From: UBA668 sp040081465
Lineage (GTDB): Bacteria; Actinomycetota; Acidimicrobiia; Acidimicrobiales; Ilumatobacteraceae
Length of the DNA stretch: 64,000 nt
NCBI GenBank assembly: GCA_040081465.1
Contig: JBEBGL010000004.1
Span: 124,001 to 188,000, forward strand
Reading direction: 5' to 3'
Part shown: positions 24,264 to 33,029 of the stretch, piece after piece
How the letters are laid out: each line of letters starts with the position of its first letter
Numbering within the stretch: the first letter of the stretch is position 1
Translations under genes and position numbers: made by a program
The notes under the pieces: model-generated
Told to the model about the DNA's origin: nothing
Database searches by the model: none
The model's input: only the letters and a program-made list of their open reading frames with translations

Positions 24264-27247
24264 GGCGCGATCTCGATGTCGTCGCCGGCTGCGGCACCTT
24301 CAGCCAGAGCTTCAACGACCATGCCAAGCGCGGGCAACAGGCGAGGGTCGTGTTGCTTGCGCTCGAACTCGGCCCACAGTTCTGCGGTTCCTAAGTGGTC
24401 GGGGTCGCAGTACTCGCAGTTCACGCGGCCCTTCAAAAGGAACTGCGACTTCTCGGGTCGCGAGATGAACAGCCCGCTTCGAATTCCTTCGGAGATGGTT
24501 TGTAGAACAGCGCCAACGCCCTGCCAAGCCTGCGGGGTAAGCGTTGCGCCGATGCGCTTGTACTTACCGCGCGCGAAGAAGCCGTATTCGGCGTGCACGG
24601 TGGAACGCGGTGGTGCCCCGGCTATCGCGAGGGCCGCGGCACCGTACGCCGGGAGTTGCAGTTTGGTTCCACCAGCAGTCGGGTTCTCATCCGAGACGTC
24701 GCTGAAGTATTCGGCCCTGCCGCTCTTGTGGTCGGTGACGACCAAAGTGCCATCGGCGCGACGGTCGATGCGATCGACCATCCCGCGCAGCCGCAGTTCG
24801 CTGCCGTCAGGCAACGCGATGACGACGGGGCAGTCGTCGTCGCCGAAGCGTTGCTCTGACGCGACGAGTTGCGCGCCGTGTGCCGCCATCAATTCGGAAT
24901 CGCGTTCCATCCAAGCTCTGAGCTCGTGGCGCTGATTTGTTTGTTCGGCATGCCAGAAGGCCGCGCGCCCTACGACACCGTTGGCGGCCATCACGGTTGA
25001 TTCAAACTCGAACGCTTCAAGCAGTGCATCGACGTGCGCCGGTTCCCACCCACTGGATCCTGGTTGCGATAGCTCGCCGGCGAGCACACGCTTGTTAAAG
25101 CGGTCGAGTGCGCTGTGGACAAGGTTGCCGCGATCGCGTGGTGAGATTTCCAGCTGTTCGTCGGGTTGTTCGACTGGCCGCACGTTCAACACGTACTGCA
25201 TGAACCACCCGTGCGGACACGCCACCCACGCCTCGAGGCGCGTGGGTGATACAGGACGGGTGCCGAACGCTTCGATCGGCAACCCGGCCAAATTGCCGTC
25301 GTACTCGGTGAACTCGTTCGATGCGCGAGCGGTGAGCATTGCTGCACCAGCGCGCAGCGGCTCGTTCAGCTGCACTAGTGAGCTATCGCCAAACTTGATA
25401 CCGCTGCGTCCTTCGTGCACCAGCGCACGAATTCTGTGTTGCGACTGCGTCGCTGGAAACGTCGTCTCTGCGAGCCCTGCGGCGAACGAGTGCACGGTGC
25501 GCTTGCTCGACGGCAAAGTTGCCGCCAACTCGGTGGTCCATCGCGATTTCTCGCGTAAGGCGGTTGCGCGCAGGTCGCCACGCGGCCTGATGAGGGCCAC
25601 GCGTTCTGCACCTGCGAGCGCCGCCCACAGTTGCGAACGTTGCTCGTCGGCGCTCTCTGCGTTTAGAACTAACCCTCCTTCGGTCAGTTGTCGGTCGCTG
25701 TCGCCGAGTAGGGCTTCCGGCGGCGGCGGTGATGGCAGCAATCCCTCGGCAGCACCGATCACGACGAGCAATTCGAATGGCTGCCCGACCGCGAACGACA
25801 ACGGGCCTACGTGAAGCCCGACTCCTATACGCCCAACCCTTCCAGGTGCCGAGTCAAGTTCGGCGTCGAGTGTGTTAGCGAAGACGCTGCGGGTGCACGG
25901 CTCGGCGAGGTTGTCGAGCCGCGCCAGTCGGTCGAGCGATGCCTGCACTGCGATGAGCGCTTCGGTCTCTTCCGGGGGAAGCGACGCCTCGCCGTGCAAC
26001 CCACCGAGCCACCTGTGTAGCAACGTGCGTGCGACCTTCGCCCAATGCGCCCACGGCTTTACTTGCTGTGGCGAACCGAGTTGCTGACGCAAGTCGTCGA
26101 CAAACTCGAGTAGCTGCTCCGCGGCTTGGGCATCTGCCTCGTTCTCTCGCGTGCGCTGAAGCGCGGCGTATGCAGTGAGGCGCTTAGTCCAATCGCCGTC
26201 GCCGGCAAGCCCGGCGTCGCGCGAGATTCGTTCCCACTTCTGTCGCGGAATGCGTTTCCCGCCGCGCATGCGCGCGGGAACGCTGGCGAGCAACGCAAAT
26301 AGGTCGGCGCGCCGAATGCCGCGACGGTCGAGCTGTAAGACGTCGAGCACAAGACGCGCAGCCAGTCGTTCGTGCAGCGCAATACCTGGCCGACCGTTCC
26401 ACGCGATGCCGGCTTGCTGCAGATGCTCGCCAACAAGCCGTGCGTACGGTTCGTGGCGCGGCCACACGATTCCGATGCGATGTAGCGCGACGCCTTCGTG
26501 AACTGCCGCGACGGCGATGCGTACGGCTTCGCGAGATTCTTCGTCGGCATCAGACGCATCGATGATGTCCATCGGGACGTTGCTCGGGAGTTCGTCGGTG
26601 CCTTCCAGCAAAACCACTTCGCCGTGCTGTGCGAGTGCATCGAGCAACGAGGACTCGGTGGCTCGCAAGCGCTGTGGAAGAAAGACAATTGTGCGTGGGG
26701 GAGCGAGTGCGGCGGATGCGCATGCCGCGTGTAACAAATCGGCTTCGTCGTACCACTCGCCTTCGAGGTGCTGATGGATCGCCTTGTGCAGTCGAACGAC
26801 CTCACGCGCGCGAACGGAACCATTGGTAGCTAGTCGAGTGAGCGCGGACGCGGGGAGGTGCCGCAGTTCCTTGTATGTGTTGCGTACGGCGGTGATGGTC
26901 GCCTGATGTTGTGCGATCGGCTGGAACACGCCGGCGGAGTTGGTGAGAATTTGCCGCACCGCAACATCGACCACCGGCGTACTGACCGGTCGCTTGCCGG
27001 CGCTCGCGAGCGCGGCGCCACCCAACAGCTCGGCCAACCGGAACGCGGTGAGAAACTGCGCGGCCGCAATGCCGCCGTGAGCAGCCAGCCAACGGCGAGC
27101 AGAGACACCGACTGCGTTGGAGTGCACCAGCACTGTCACGGCTGCTAGCGGATCGCCGGCTTGCACGCGATCGACGGCCGCGCGCAGGGCATGCAGCGAT
27201 GGGCTCCCGTACGGGGTGGTCAATCGCTGAATCGGCATCGGCAGCAC
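24260..27247 (-). CDS. addB: AddB-like PD-(D/E)XK nuclease / inactivated helicase subunit
   Basis: 995 aa. The N-terminal two thirds follow the UvrD-like layout of AddB, with no visible Walker A. The C-terminal nuclease has LRGMVDRIDRRADGTLVVTDHKSGR near residue 840. Fe-S ligands are partly visible: a Cys in WVACPHGWFMQY and a CxxC in VNCEYCDPDH, but the fourth Cys expected six residues later is absent. GTG 27247 is used; ATG 27238 is possible. Middle gene of the rpe-addB-addA leftward operon, 24 nt after rpe. Together with the partner it should form the break-processing complex. Confidence 0.8.
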   Translation of the reverse strand: MLPMPIQRLTTPYGSPSLHALRAAVDRVQAGDPLAAVTVLVHSNAVGVSARRWLAAHGGIAAAQFLTAFRLAELLGGAALASAGKRPVSTPVVDVAVRQILTNSAGVFQPIAQHQATITAVRNTYKELRHLPASALTRLATNGSVRAREVVRLHKAIHQHLEGEWYDEADLLHAACASAALAPPRTIVFLPQRLRATESSLLDALAQHGEVVLLEGTDELPSNVPMDIIDASDADEESREAVRIAVAAVHEGVALHRIGIVWPRHEPYARLVGEHLQQAGIAWNGRPGIALHERLAARLVLDVLQLDRRGIRRADLFALLASVPARMRGGKRIPRQKWERISRDAGLAGDGDWTKRLTAYAALQRTRENEADAQAAEQLLEFVDDLRQQLGSPQQVKPWAHWAKVARTLLHRWLGGLHGEASLPPEETEALIAVQASLDRLARLDNLAEPCTRSVFANTLDAELDSAPGRVGRIGVGLHVGPLSFAVGQPFELLVVIGAAEGLLPSPPPPEALLGDSDRQLTEGGLVLNAESADEQRSQLWAALAGAERVALIRPRGDLRATALREKSRWTTELAATLPSSKRTVHSFAAGLAETTFPATQSQHRIRALVHEGRSGIKFGDSSLVQLNEPLRAGAAMLTARASNEFTEYDGNLAGLPIEAFGTRPVSPTRLEAWVACPHGWFMQYVLNVRPVEQPDEQLEISPRDRGNLVHSALDRFNKRVLAGELSQPGSSGWEPAHVDALLEAFEFESTVMAANGVVGRAAFWHAEQTNQRHELRAWMERDSELMAAHGAQLVASEQRFGDDDCPVVIALPDGSELRLRGMVDRIDRRADGTLVVTDHKSGRAEYFSDVSDENPTAGGTKLQLPAYGAAALAIAGAPPRSTVHAEYGFFARGKYKRIGATLTPQAWQGVGAVLQTISEGIRSGLFISRPEKSQFLLKGRVNCEYCDPDHLGTAELWAEFERKQHDPRLLPALGMVVEALAEGAAAGDDIEIAP

Positions 27248-27271
27248 TCTAGGGAGCGGGTGTGTGGCGGT

Positions 27272-27949
27272 TTACTTGAAGGCAGCTTCGGCGCGAGCAC
27301 GCAGGTCGGCAACAGCGTGCGCCAACCCCTGCTTGTCGCGGTACAACGCACTGCCAGCAACCAACACGTTGGCCCCAGCAGCGGCGGCACCGGCAATCGT
27401 GTCTGGGCCAATTCCACCGTCAACCTCAACGCCGACGTCGTGGCGGCCGGCGGCGTCGAGCATCGCCCGCACTTCACGAATTTTGGGCTCCATCGAGGCG
27501 ATGTACTTCTGGCCACCGAAGCCCGGGTTCACTGTCATCACCAGCACCATGTCGACGAGATCGAGAACATGAGCGATGGCGTTGGCGGGCGTTGCAGGGT
27601 TCAACGCCACTGCGGCAGTCGCGCCGAGCGATGCGATGTTGGTGAGCGTGCGATGAAGGTGCGTGCACGCCTCGACGTGAACGATCAGGCGTTGGCACCC
27701 CGCCTTCACGTAGTCCGCTGCCATCACGTCGGGCGTTAGCACCATCAGGTGGGCTTCAAACGGAACCGTCGCGTGGGGGCGACATGCCGCTATCACATCC
27801 GGACCGAACGTGAGGTTTGGCACGAACTGGCCGTCCATCACGTCCCACTGGATGCGGTCGACGCCCGCCGCCTGCAGTGCGGCCACTTCCTCACCCAAGC
27901 GTGAGAAGTCGGCTGGGAGCACGCTCGGTGCGATCTCAATGCGAGCCAT
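27272..27949 (-). CDS. rpe: ribulose-phosphate 3-epimerase
   Basis: 225 aa TIM barrel. Interconverts ribulose 5-phosphate and xylulose 5-phosphate in the pentose phosphate pathway. Motifs: IAPSVLPADFSRLG at the N-terminus, DVMDGQFVPNLTFGP near residue 36 (metal and catalytic Asp), HLMV, MTVNPGFGGQ near residue 140 and VEVDGGIGPDT near residue 175. ATG 27949 is chosen from the family start and has a TACCCT hexamer 8 nt upstream. It is divergent from the methyltransferase gene and followed by the addB-like gene. Confidence 0.95.
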   Translation of the reverse strand: MARIEIAPSVLPADFSRLGEEVAALQAAGVDRIQWDVMDGQFVPNLTFGPDVIAACRPHATVPFEAHLMVLTPDVMAADYVKAGCQRLIVHVEACTHLHRTLTNIASLGATAAVALNPATPANAIAHVLDLVDMVLVMTVNPGFGGQKYIASMEPKIREVRAMLDAAGRHDVGVEVDGGIGPDTIAGAAAAGANVLVAGSALYRDKQGLAHAVADLRARAEAAFK

Positions 27950-27983
27950 CAAACTTGAGGGTAGCGGGGCGCCTGCCGTGTCT

Positions 27984-29204
27984 ATGACAGGCTCGCAGTC
28001 GATGGCTGCTCCGCCGAACATCACCGAGACCGTTCGCGCGGAGAAGCTGGTGGCTGGCGGCGACGCGTTGGCGCATCTCGCCGATGGTCGAGTGGTGTTT
28101 GTGCAGGGGGCGCTGCCTGGCGAAACGGTCGTCGTCAAAGTGCACACGAGCAAGCGTGATTTTGCGCAGGGAATCGCTACGTCGATCGTCGAGCCATCGC
28201 CGTCTCGAGTTGTCGCGCCTTGTCCGCGACTCGCGGCTGGTTGCGGTGGGTGCAGTTGGCAACATTCCCAGCCCGATGCACAGTTGCGGTGGAAGACCGA
28301 GATTGTCTCCGAGGCATTGCGGCGCATCGCCAAATTGCCAAACCCCGACGTGCGCGTCGGTGCTGCGGTCGAGCCGTGGCACTATCGGACGTCGCTGCGA
28401 CTGGCGGTCGCGGATGATGGGACAGTCGGCTTGCGTGCGTCGTCGAGCCATCGCGTCGTGGCCATCGACGATTGCTTAGTCGCACATCCCGCGCTCGTGG
28501 AGTTGCTTCCTGGCCTGCGTGTCCGTGGCGCCGACGAGATCTCGTTGCGCGTGGGTGTTGCGACCGGCGAGATAACCGCATTCGTCGACGCGGCCGGCGG
28601 AGAGGCGACGGGACTACCCGCGTCGGTTCGCGTTGGCGCTGACGCTGTACTACATGAAGACATCGCGGGCGTTCGTTTGCAGGTGAGCGCCGCGTCGTTC
28701 TTCCAATCGGGACCGCAGGCGGCCGAGTTATTGGTGGCTCATGTTCGTCAGGCATGCGGCGACCTGCTTGTGCCAGGCGGTTCGTTGCTCGACGCCTTTG
28801 GCGGCGTCGGCCTGTTCGCCGCGACGTTGGCGCCGACCGGGATGATGACGATCGTCGTCGAGTCGTCGGAGTTGGCGTGTCGCGACGCCGCGGTCAATCT
28901 CGGTGAGCGTGCGCAGGTCAAGTGCTCAAGCGTCGAGGACTGGACTGCGCAACCGGTGCGCCTAGTAGTCGCAGATCCATCGCGCTCGGGGCTCGGTCGC
29001 GACGGTGTCGCCGTGCTCGCAGCAACCGAGGCTGAACGAATCGTGCTGGTGAGTTGCGATGCAGCGTCACTAGCCCGCGATACGCAACTGCTCGCCGCGG
29101 CGGGTTATCAGCACAATCGGTCAACCGTGCTCGACCTGTTCCCGCACACACCCCACGTAGAAGTAGTAACCCGCTTCGATCGGGTGCGCCTGTCAGCGGA
29201 GTGA
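27984..29204 (+). CDS. RumA/TrmA-family RNA (uracil-C5)-methyltransferase
   Basis: 406 aa from ATG 27984; GTG 27978 and ATG 28002 are also possible. N-terminal TRAM-like barrel (VRAEKLVAGGDALAHL, VFVQGALPGETVVV), then an Fe-S motif CPRLAAGCGGCSWQH with a further Cys in IDDCLVAHP, and a SAM domain with LLDAFGGVGLFAA near residue 270. The catalytic Cys lies in VLVSCDAASLARD near residue 360, with ADPSRSGLG upstream of it. The enzyme methylates U in 23S rRNA or tRNA; the exact site cannot be read from sequence. Divergent from rpe. Confidence 0.88.
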   Translation: MTGSQSMAAPPNITETVRAEKLVAGGDALAHLADGRVVFVQGALPGETVVVKVHTSKRDFAQGIATSIVEPSPSRVVAPCPRLAAGCGGCSWQHSQPDAQLRWKTEIVSEALRRIAKLPNPDVRVGAAVEPWHYRTSLRLAVADDGTVGLRASSSHRVVAIDDCLVAHPALVELLPGLRVRGADEISLRVGVATGEITAFVDAAGGEATGLPASVRVGADAVLHEDIAGVRLQVSAASFFQSGPQAAELLVAHVRQACGDLLVPGGSLLDAFGGVGLFAATLAPTGMMTIVVESSELACRDAAVNLGERAQVKCSSVEDWTAQPVRLVVADPSRSGLGRDGVAVLAATEAERIVLVSCDAASLARDTQLLAAAGYQHNRSTVLDLFPHTPHVEVVTRFDRVRLSAE

Positions 29205-29783
29205 TCGGGCCTTGCGTTCTGCTCGGCCGAGGAACCGCTCTCGATCGTTATCGGATGCCCGGTCGATGCCGTAGAACGCGATCCAACTTGTTCGTGCCCT
29301 GCGATTGCACAACACGCGCAGTGCTCGGTTGATGACCCGTTTGCCGCCCTCGCCTTGCAACGCGTTGATCCACTTTGACGAGCCGTGAGTCGTGAACACT
29401 GCGAGTCGACGGATGTTGCCGAGCAATGGTCGAATGCGATTGGCGCCGGGCGGTAGCTCGTACGCGACGCCCGCGACCCAGACGCGGTCGATCCAGCCCT
29501 TTAACATCGCGGGCTGACCACTCCACCATGTCGGATAAACAAACACCAACGTGTCGCACCAACGCAGATTGTCTGCGTATGGCGTTATCTCGGGCTTCGT
29601 CTCCGGCGGGTCGAGGTGATGTGTTCGCTCCCACGCCGATAGCTCTGGGCGAAAGTCTTCGGCATACAGGTCTGTGACGCGCACCTCGTGGCCGGCGCTA
29701 GCGAGCCCCGCGAGCACGCGATCGCGGATGGACGCGATGTAGGAACTTTCGAGCGGATGGCAGTAGATGACGTAAGTCTTCAC
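29193..29783 (-). CDS. flavodoxin-fold NAD(P)H oxidoreductase (copy A)
   Basis: 196 aa. Flavodoxin_2/NQO1-like fold: KTYVIYCHPLESSY at the N-terminus, VRVTDLYAEDFRPEL, and the FMN/FAD-site motif VFVYPTWWSGQPAMLKGWIDRV near residue 80. It probably reduces quinones or related electrophiles with NAD(P)H. GTG 29783 overlaps the upstream paralogue by 4 nt. It overlaps the methyltransferase gene tail to tail by 12 nt. Confidence 0.85.
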   Translation of the reverse strand: MKTYVIYCHPLESSYIASIRDRVLAGLASAGHEVRVTDLYAEDFRPELSAWERTHHLDPPETKPEITPYADNLRWCDTLVFVYPTWWSGQPAMLKGWIDRVWVAGVAYELPPGANRIRPLLGNIRRLAVFTTHGSSKWINALQGEGGKRVINRALRVLCNRRARTSWIAFYGIDRASDNDRERFLGRAERKARSLR

Positions 29784-30367
29784 AGCGCACGCATTCGTCG
29801 CTCGACCCGCTTCAGAAACGCGGCGCGCTCGTCGGAGGTCGCGGTATCGATTGCATACAGACCCAACCAGCGACAGCGCGTTCGGACACCGCATGTCAAT
29901 CGCAGCGCCCGTGTCAGCGTGCGGCGACCGTTGTCGTTGATCGCCCACACGTAGCGATGCGGTGAGCCGTATGTGCTGATGCCGACGATGCGGCGCACGT
30001 GCGTAAGCGCGCTCTGCACCTTGCCAGCGTCGTCGAACACGAACGCGACGCCCGGCACCATTACGCGCTCGAGCCAGCCCTTCAAGATCGCTGGCAGCGA
30101 ACTCCACCACGTCGGGTACACGAACACGAGCGCGTCTGCCCGACGCAGCATCTCGACATGAGAAGCCACCATCGGATCTAGAACCGGTGTATCACCGTGG
30201 TAAGCGGTGCGTTCCGCAGCGCTCATCGCCGCTCTCCAGCCGAGCGCGTAAAGATCAAGCAACTGCACCTCGTGGCCGACGCTCCTCAGAGTTTCGACTG
30301 CGCGCTCGGCGATGGCGTGGTTGAAGCTGTCGCTGTTCGGGTGGGCGAGCAGCACCAAAACGTTCAT
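29780..30367 (-). CDS. flavodoxin-fold NAD(P)H oxidoreductase (copy B)
   Basis: 195 aa. Same fold and length as the downstream gene: NVLVLLAHPNSDSFNHAI, VQLLDLYALGWRAAM and VFVYPTWWSSLPAILKGWLERV near residue 80. Both end in a similar basic tail (RRMRAL / RKARSLR). The two look like a tandem duplication that has diverged. It starts 2 nt after the SDR stop, and the SDR is the gene before it in the same leftward operon. Confidence 0.85.
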   Translation of the reverse strand: MNVLVLLAHPNSDSFNHAIAERAVETLRSVGHEVQLLDLYALGWRAAMSAAERTAYHGDTPVLDPMVASHVEMLRRADALVFVYPTWWSSLPAILKGWLERVMVPGVAFVFDDAGKVQSALTHVRRIVGISTYGSPHRYVWAINDNGRRTLTRALRLTCGVRTRCRWLGLYAIDTATSDERAAFLKRVERRMRAL

Positions 30368-30369
30368 AC

Positions 30370-31101
30370 TCAGCGACCGCCGGTGACGTCGATGAATGTT
30401 CCCGTCACGTAGCTCGCCGCCGACGACGCCAACCACAACACCGCGGCGGCCACCTCGTCGGTTGTTCCTGATCGCAGCATGGGGATTGTTGGTCGCATTC
30501 GCTCGACGCGGCCGGGCGGGGCGTGCAAATGGAAGTCACTTTCGATGAGACCCGGTCGCACACCATTGACTCGAATTCCGCGCTCCGCCAACTCTTTGGA
30601 CAAACCAATGGTCATCGTGTCGAGCGCACCCTTCGAGGCCGCGTAGTACACCCACTCGCCCGATCCGCCGAGCACCGCGGCCTTGGACGAAATGTTGACG
30701 ATGCTTCCGGTCTTCATGCGGGCCGCCCCCTCGCGCGCACACAGAAATGCGCCTGTGATGTTGACTGCCCACAGCCGCGCAAGCATCTCGCCGTTGACGA
30801 CGCTCAGCGGGCCATAACCGCCCGCGATACCCGCGTTGTTGACAAGCACGTCGAGTCGACCGAAGCGTTTGTCGAGTGCGTCGAACAGTTGCAGCACTTG
30901 CGCCTCGTCGCCGACGTCGGCTTGGACGGGTTCTGCTGTGCAACCGACGGCGCGCAGTTCGTCGGCAAGCTGTTGCGCGGCGTCACTCGAAGTCGCGTAG
31001 TTCAGCACCAGGTCGTGCGTGGGCGCCGCCGCGCGTGCGATCGCGGCGCCAATTCCCCGCGACGCACCGGTGATCAACATCACTGGCCGTTGTTCAGTCA
31101 C
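30370..31101 (-). CDS. short-chain dehydrogenase/reductase (FabG-like)
   Basis: 243 aa. Classical SDR: TGASRGIGAAIA near residue 11, a VLVNNAGIAGG motif near residue 88, catalytic Ser in VNISSK and YxxxK as YYAASKG near residue 155, and NGVRPGLIESDFH. GTG 31101 is fixed by a good Shine-Dalgarno (GGAGG) a few bases upstream; the frame upstream runs into the GNAT gene. Substrate unknown. In one operon with GNAT and the two flavodoxin-fold reductases. Confidence 0.88.
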   Translation of the reverse strand: MTEQRPVMLITGASRGIGAAIARAAAPTHDLVLNYATSSDAAQQLADELRAVGCTAEPVQADVGDEAQVLQLFDALDKRFGRLDVLVNNAGIAGGYGPLSVVNGEMLARLWAVNITGAFLCAREGAARMKTGSIVNISSKAAVLGGSGEWVYYAASKGALDTMTIGLSKELAERGIRVNGVRPGLIESDFHLHAPPGRVERMRPTIPMLRSGTTDEVAAAVLWLASSAASYVTGTFIDVTGGR

Positions 31102-31708
31102 GAAGCCTCCGTTGTAAGCCATCGCGAACGCCTGGCCACTCGTGATCCGTGATCGAGAACATCGCCGAATCTCGCGCCTCGCCCGGGGTGCCGAAGTGGC
31201 CCGAGCTTGGCCGATGCCGGCGAAGGATGCCCTCGAACTTCGCTCCAATGCGTTCGATCGCATCGCGGCTGCGTGTGTTTGCGGCGTCGGTGCACAACGC
31301 GACCCGGAAGACGTGCCAAGTGTCGAACGCGTGCGTGAGCAACATCAGCTTGGCCTCTGTGTTGATCGGCGAGCGTTGGGCATCGGCGGCCAACCACGTG
31401 CCGCCGATCTCGACTTCAGCCGGGGTATCGCGGCCCGGCCACCACGTCACGTTCATGAAGCGTGTGCAGCCGACGGGGGAGCGATCGCTGGTTCGCACCT
31501 GCGCGAAAGGCACAACGGTGTCGCGCTCGGCGTCCTGCAACAGCCCCTCGATGTAGGCCTCCATCGCGGCTAGGTCGGCGGGCACGACCGTGTGGCCGTA
31601 CGTCGAACGGTCGCGGTCGGCCGCGGCTTGAAGATCGGCGGCGTGGGATCGCGACAACGGCTCGAGGTGCAGATGACGACCGCGAAGGGTGAACCGTTCC
31701 GTCCGCAT
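31094..31708 (-). CDS. GNAT N-acetyltransferase (RimJ/RimL type)
   Basis: 204 aa. Acetyltransf_3 pattern: TLRGRHLHLEPLSRSHAADL at the N-terminus, a VGCTRFMNV strand, EIGGTWLAADAQRS near residue 125 and the CoA-binding NTRSRDAIERIGAKFEGILR segment near residue 165. Acetylates an amine on a protein or small molecule; target not predictable. First gene of the leftward operon, 182 nt from the divergent exported-protein cassette. Confidence 0.85.
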   Translation of the reverse strand: MRTERFTLRGRHLHLEPLSRSHAADLQAAADRDRSTYGHTVVPADLAAMEAYIEGLLQDAERDTVVPFAQVRTSDRSPVGCTRFMNVTWWPGRDTPAEVEIGGTWLAADAQRSPINTEAKLMLLTHAFDTWHVFRVALCTDAANTRSRDAIERIGAKFEGILRRHRPSSGHFGTPGEARDSAMFSITDHEWPGVRDGLQRRLRD

Positions 31709-31774
31709 CTCGTCAGCTTTGCAGCTGCGGCCCCGCCACGGCCGCTCGATTCCGTCGGCCGACCACCGGCAAGG

Positions 31775-31829
31775 AACTAGGCGAAATGCCTATTTTCCCC
31801 CTCAAGTCGACCACACAACTAGACGAAAT
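31775..31829 (+). repeat. 13-bp direct repeat and small hairpin upstream of the exported-protein cassette
   Basis: AACTAGGCGAAAT at 31775-31787 recurs as AACTAGACGAAAT at 31817-31829, one mismatch, 42 bp apart (four helical turns). The first copy is also part of a hairpin (TAGGC-GAAAT-GCCTA, 31778-31792) followed by TTTT. It may be a regulator site pair or a rightward terminator insulating the cassette. Confidence 0.45.
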
Positions 31830-31890
31830 ATCACCTTGAGCATTCAAAGCTCGACGTTTCAATCAGGAATCCAGAAAGGATCCATAAAAC

Positions 31891-32292
31891 ATGCGCCTTC
31901 CAAAGACGCCCTTTATTGCTGTACTCGCTGGCATCGCGATGGCCGGAGCTGTGGGTGCCTCGGCAGCCACGCTCGGCGGTCTGAGCTCCACGGGTCTCGG
32001 CTCCGACAACTCTGTTGTCGCAGCTTGTGACACCGACGGAATCTCAATCGCTTACACAACGGCATACAACGCCACGGCACAGGAATACCAAGTGTCTGCT
32101 GTCAACTTCACCGGCGTGAACGCCGCGTGTAACGCGAAGGCGGCTTCCGTTTCCGTGCGCAACGGCACAACCAACCTGGGTACCACCAACGCGGCTTCAA
32201 TCACCGTCACGGCAAGTGCCTTCTCAATCACCTTGGCTAGCCCGGTCTCGGCAGCCTCGGTCAACGGCGTCTCCCTGATCATCTCAGGCTGA
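31891..32292 (+). CDS. small exported protein, putative substrate of the adjacent SipW-like signal peptidase
   Basis: 133 aa. Signal segment FIAVLAGIAMAGAVGASA, then ATLGGLSSTGLGSDN and a mature domain of about 105 residues rich in Val, Ala, Thr and Asn, with only two Cys (VVAACDTDG and NAACNAK) that could form a disulphide. The pattern suggests a small beta-sandwich. ATG 31891 has an AGAAAGGA ribosome-binding site about 11 nt upstream. First gene of a three-gene cassette ending in a signal peptidase. I recall similar small proteins next to signal peptidases in other actinobacteria, but no named function. Possibly a pilus-, fibre- or matrix-like surface protein. Confidence 0.68.
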   Translation: MRLPKTPFIAVLAGIAMAGAVGASAATLGGLSSTGLGSDNSVVAACDTDGISIAYTTAYNATAQEYQVSAVNFTGVNAACNAKAASVSVRNGTTNLGTTNAASITVTASAFSITLASPVSAASVNGVSLIISG

Positions 32293-32312
32293 TTGCTTTT
32301 CGAGACTTTGTG

Positions 32313-33029
32313 ATGTCACCTCGATGGTTAGTCGGGCTTGTCCTATGGGTGAGCGTGCTGGCCATCGGGGTGGCTCACGCCTCGGTTCTCGGTGGCCTGA
32401 CCCCGAAGACCCTTGAGGCTTGGAACCAGTCCGGAGGATCTGGCGCCCCCACGGTGTTGACCTGTGACAACTTCTCGTTAGCAGCGGCGACCGGTTCGGC
32501 GCTCGCTAGTCGGCCAGTGCAACTGCCCGCGAAGTGCGGCAGTGGAACTTGGTCGACTCACCTCGGCACATGGACAATCGCGTCCGGCCTACTAAGGGCG
32601 ACCACAGCCAACGCAACCGCGTCGATCAACGCCGGTTCGACCAACGTCAGCGCACAGGCGACGATTACGAACGCCAACGGAAGCAGCCGTATCGCCGGCG
32701 TCGCAATCAATCACACCGGCGCGACTCGCATCTATCTCGTCGGCGCGTTGTCGGGACCGAGCACTGCTCAGCTGCGACTCGTCAACGGCGGCACGATCAC
32801 AACGATTGCCTCGGCCACCGTCACCATCGGTGCCTCCGCAGTCGTGCGTATCACTCGTAATGGATCGACGGTGACCGTGTCCGTCAATGGCACGCTCGCG
32901 ATAACCCACACGCTGACGTCGGGACAAATCACCACTCTCTCCGGCGGCACCCGTGTGGGGCTGTACTGGAACTCGGGCACAGGGATCCGATTCACAAACA
33001 TCGTCGCGACGACGCCGGCAAGCCCATGA
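32313..33029 (+). CDS. exported protein with LamG/ConA-like beta-sandwich domain
   Basis: 238 aa from ATG 32313; GTG 32310 is adjacent. Signal segment WLVGLVLWVSVLAIGVAHA, then SVLGGLTPKTL, the same LGGL motif right after the cleavage region as in the upstream gene. A Cys pair (VLTCDNF, PAKCGSG) follows. The rest reads as a jelly-roll: GTWSTHLGTWTIASG, RIAGVAINH, RIYLVGALS, VVRITRNGSTVTVSVNG and VGLYWNSGTGIRF. The domain type binds sugars in many proteins. ATGA overlap with the signal-peptidase gene links the two. Confidence 0.7.
   Translation: MSPRWLVGLVLWVSVLAIGVAHASVLGGLTPKTLEAWNQSGGSGAPTVLTCDNFSLAAATGSALASRPVQLPAKCGSGTWSTHLGTWTIASGLLRATTANATASINAGSTNVSAQATITNANGSSRIAGVAINHTGATRIYLVGALSGPSTAQLRLVNGGTITTIASATVTIGASAVVRITRNGSTVTVSVNGTLAITHTLTSGQITTLSGGTRVGLYWNSGTGIRFTNIVATTPASP

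Noticed and set aside
32274..32296. Terminator between the two exported-protein genes
   Set aside because: CCTGA/TCAGG gives only 5 bp and overlaps the stop region. The T-run follows at a distance, and the genes look cotranscribed.
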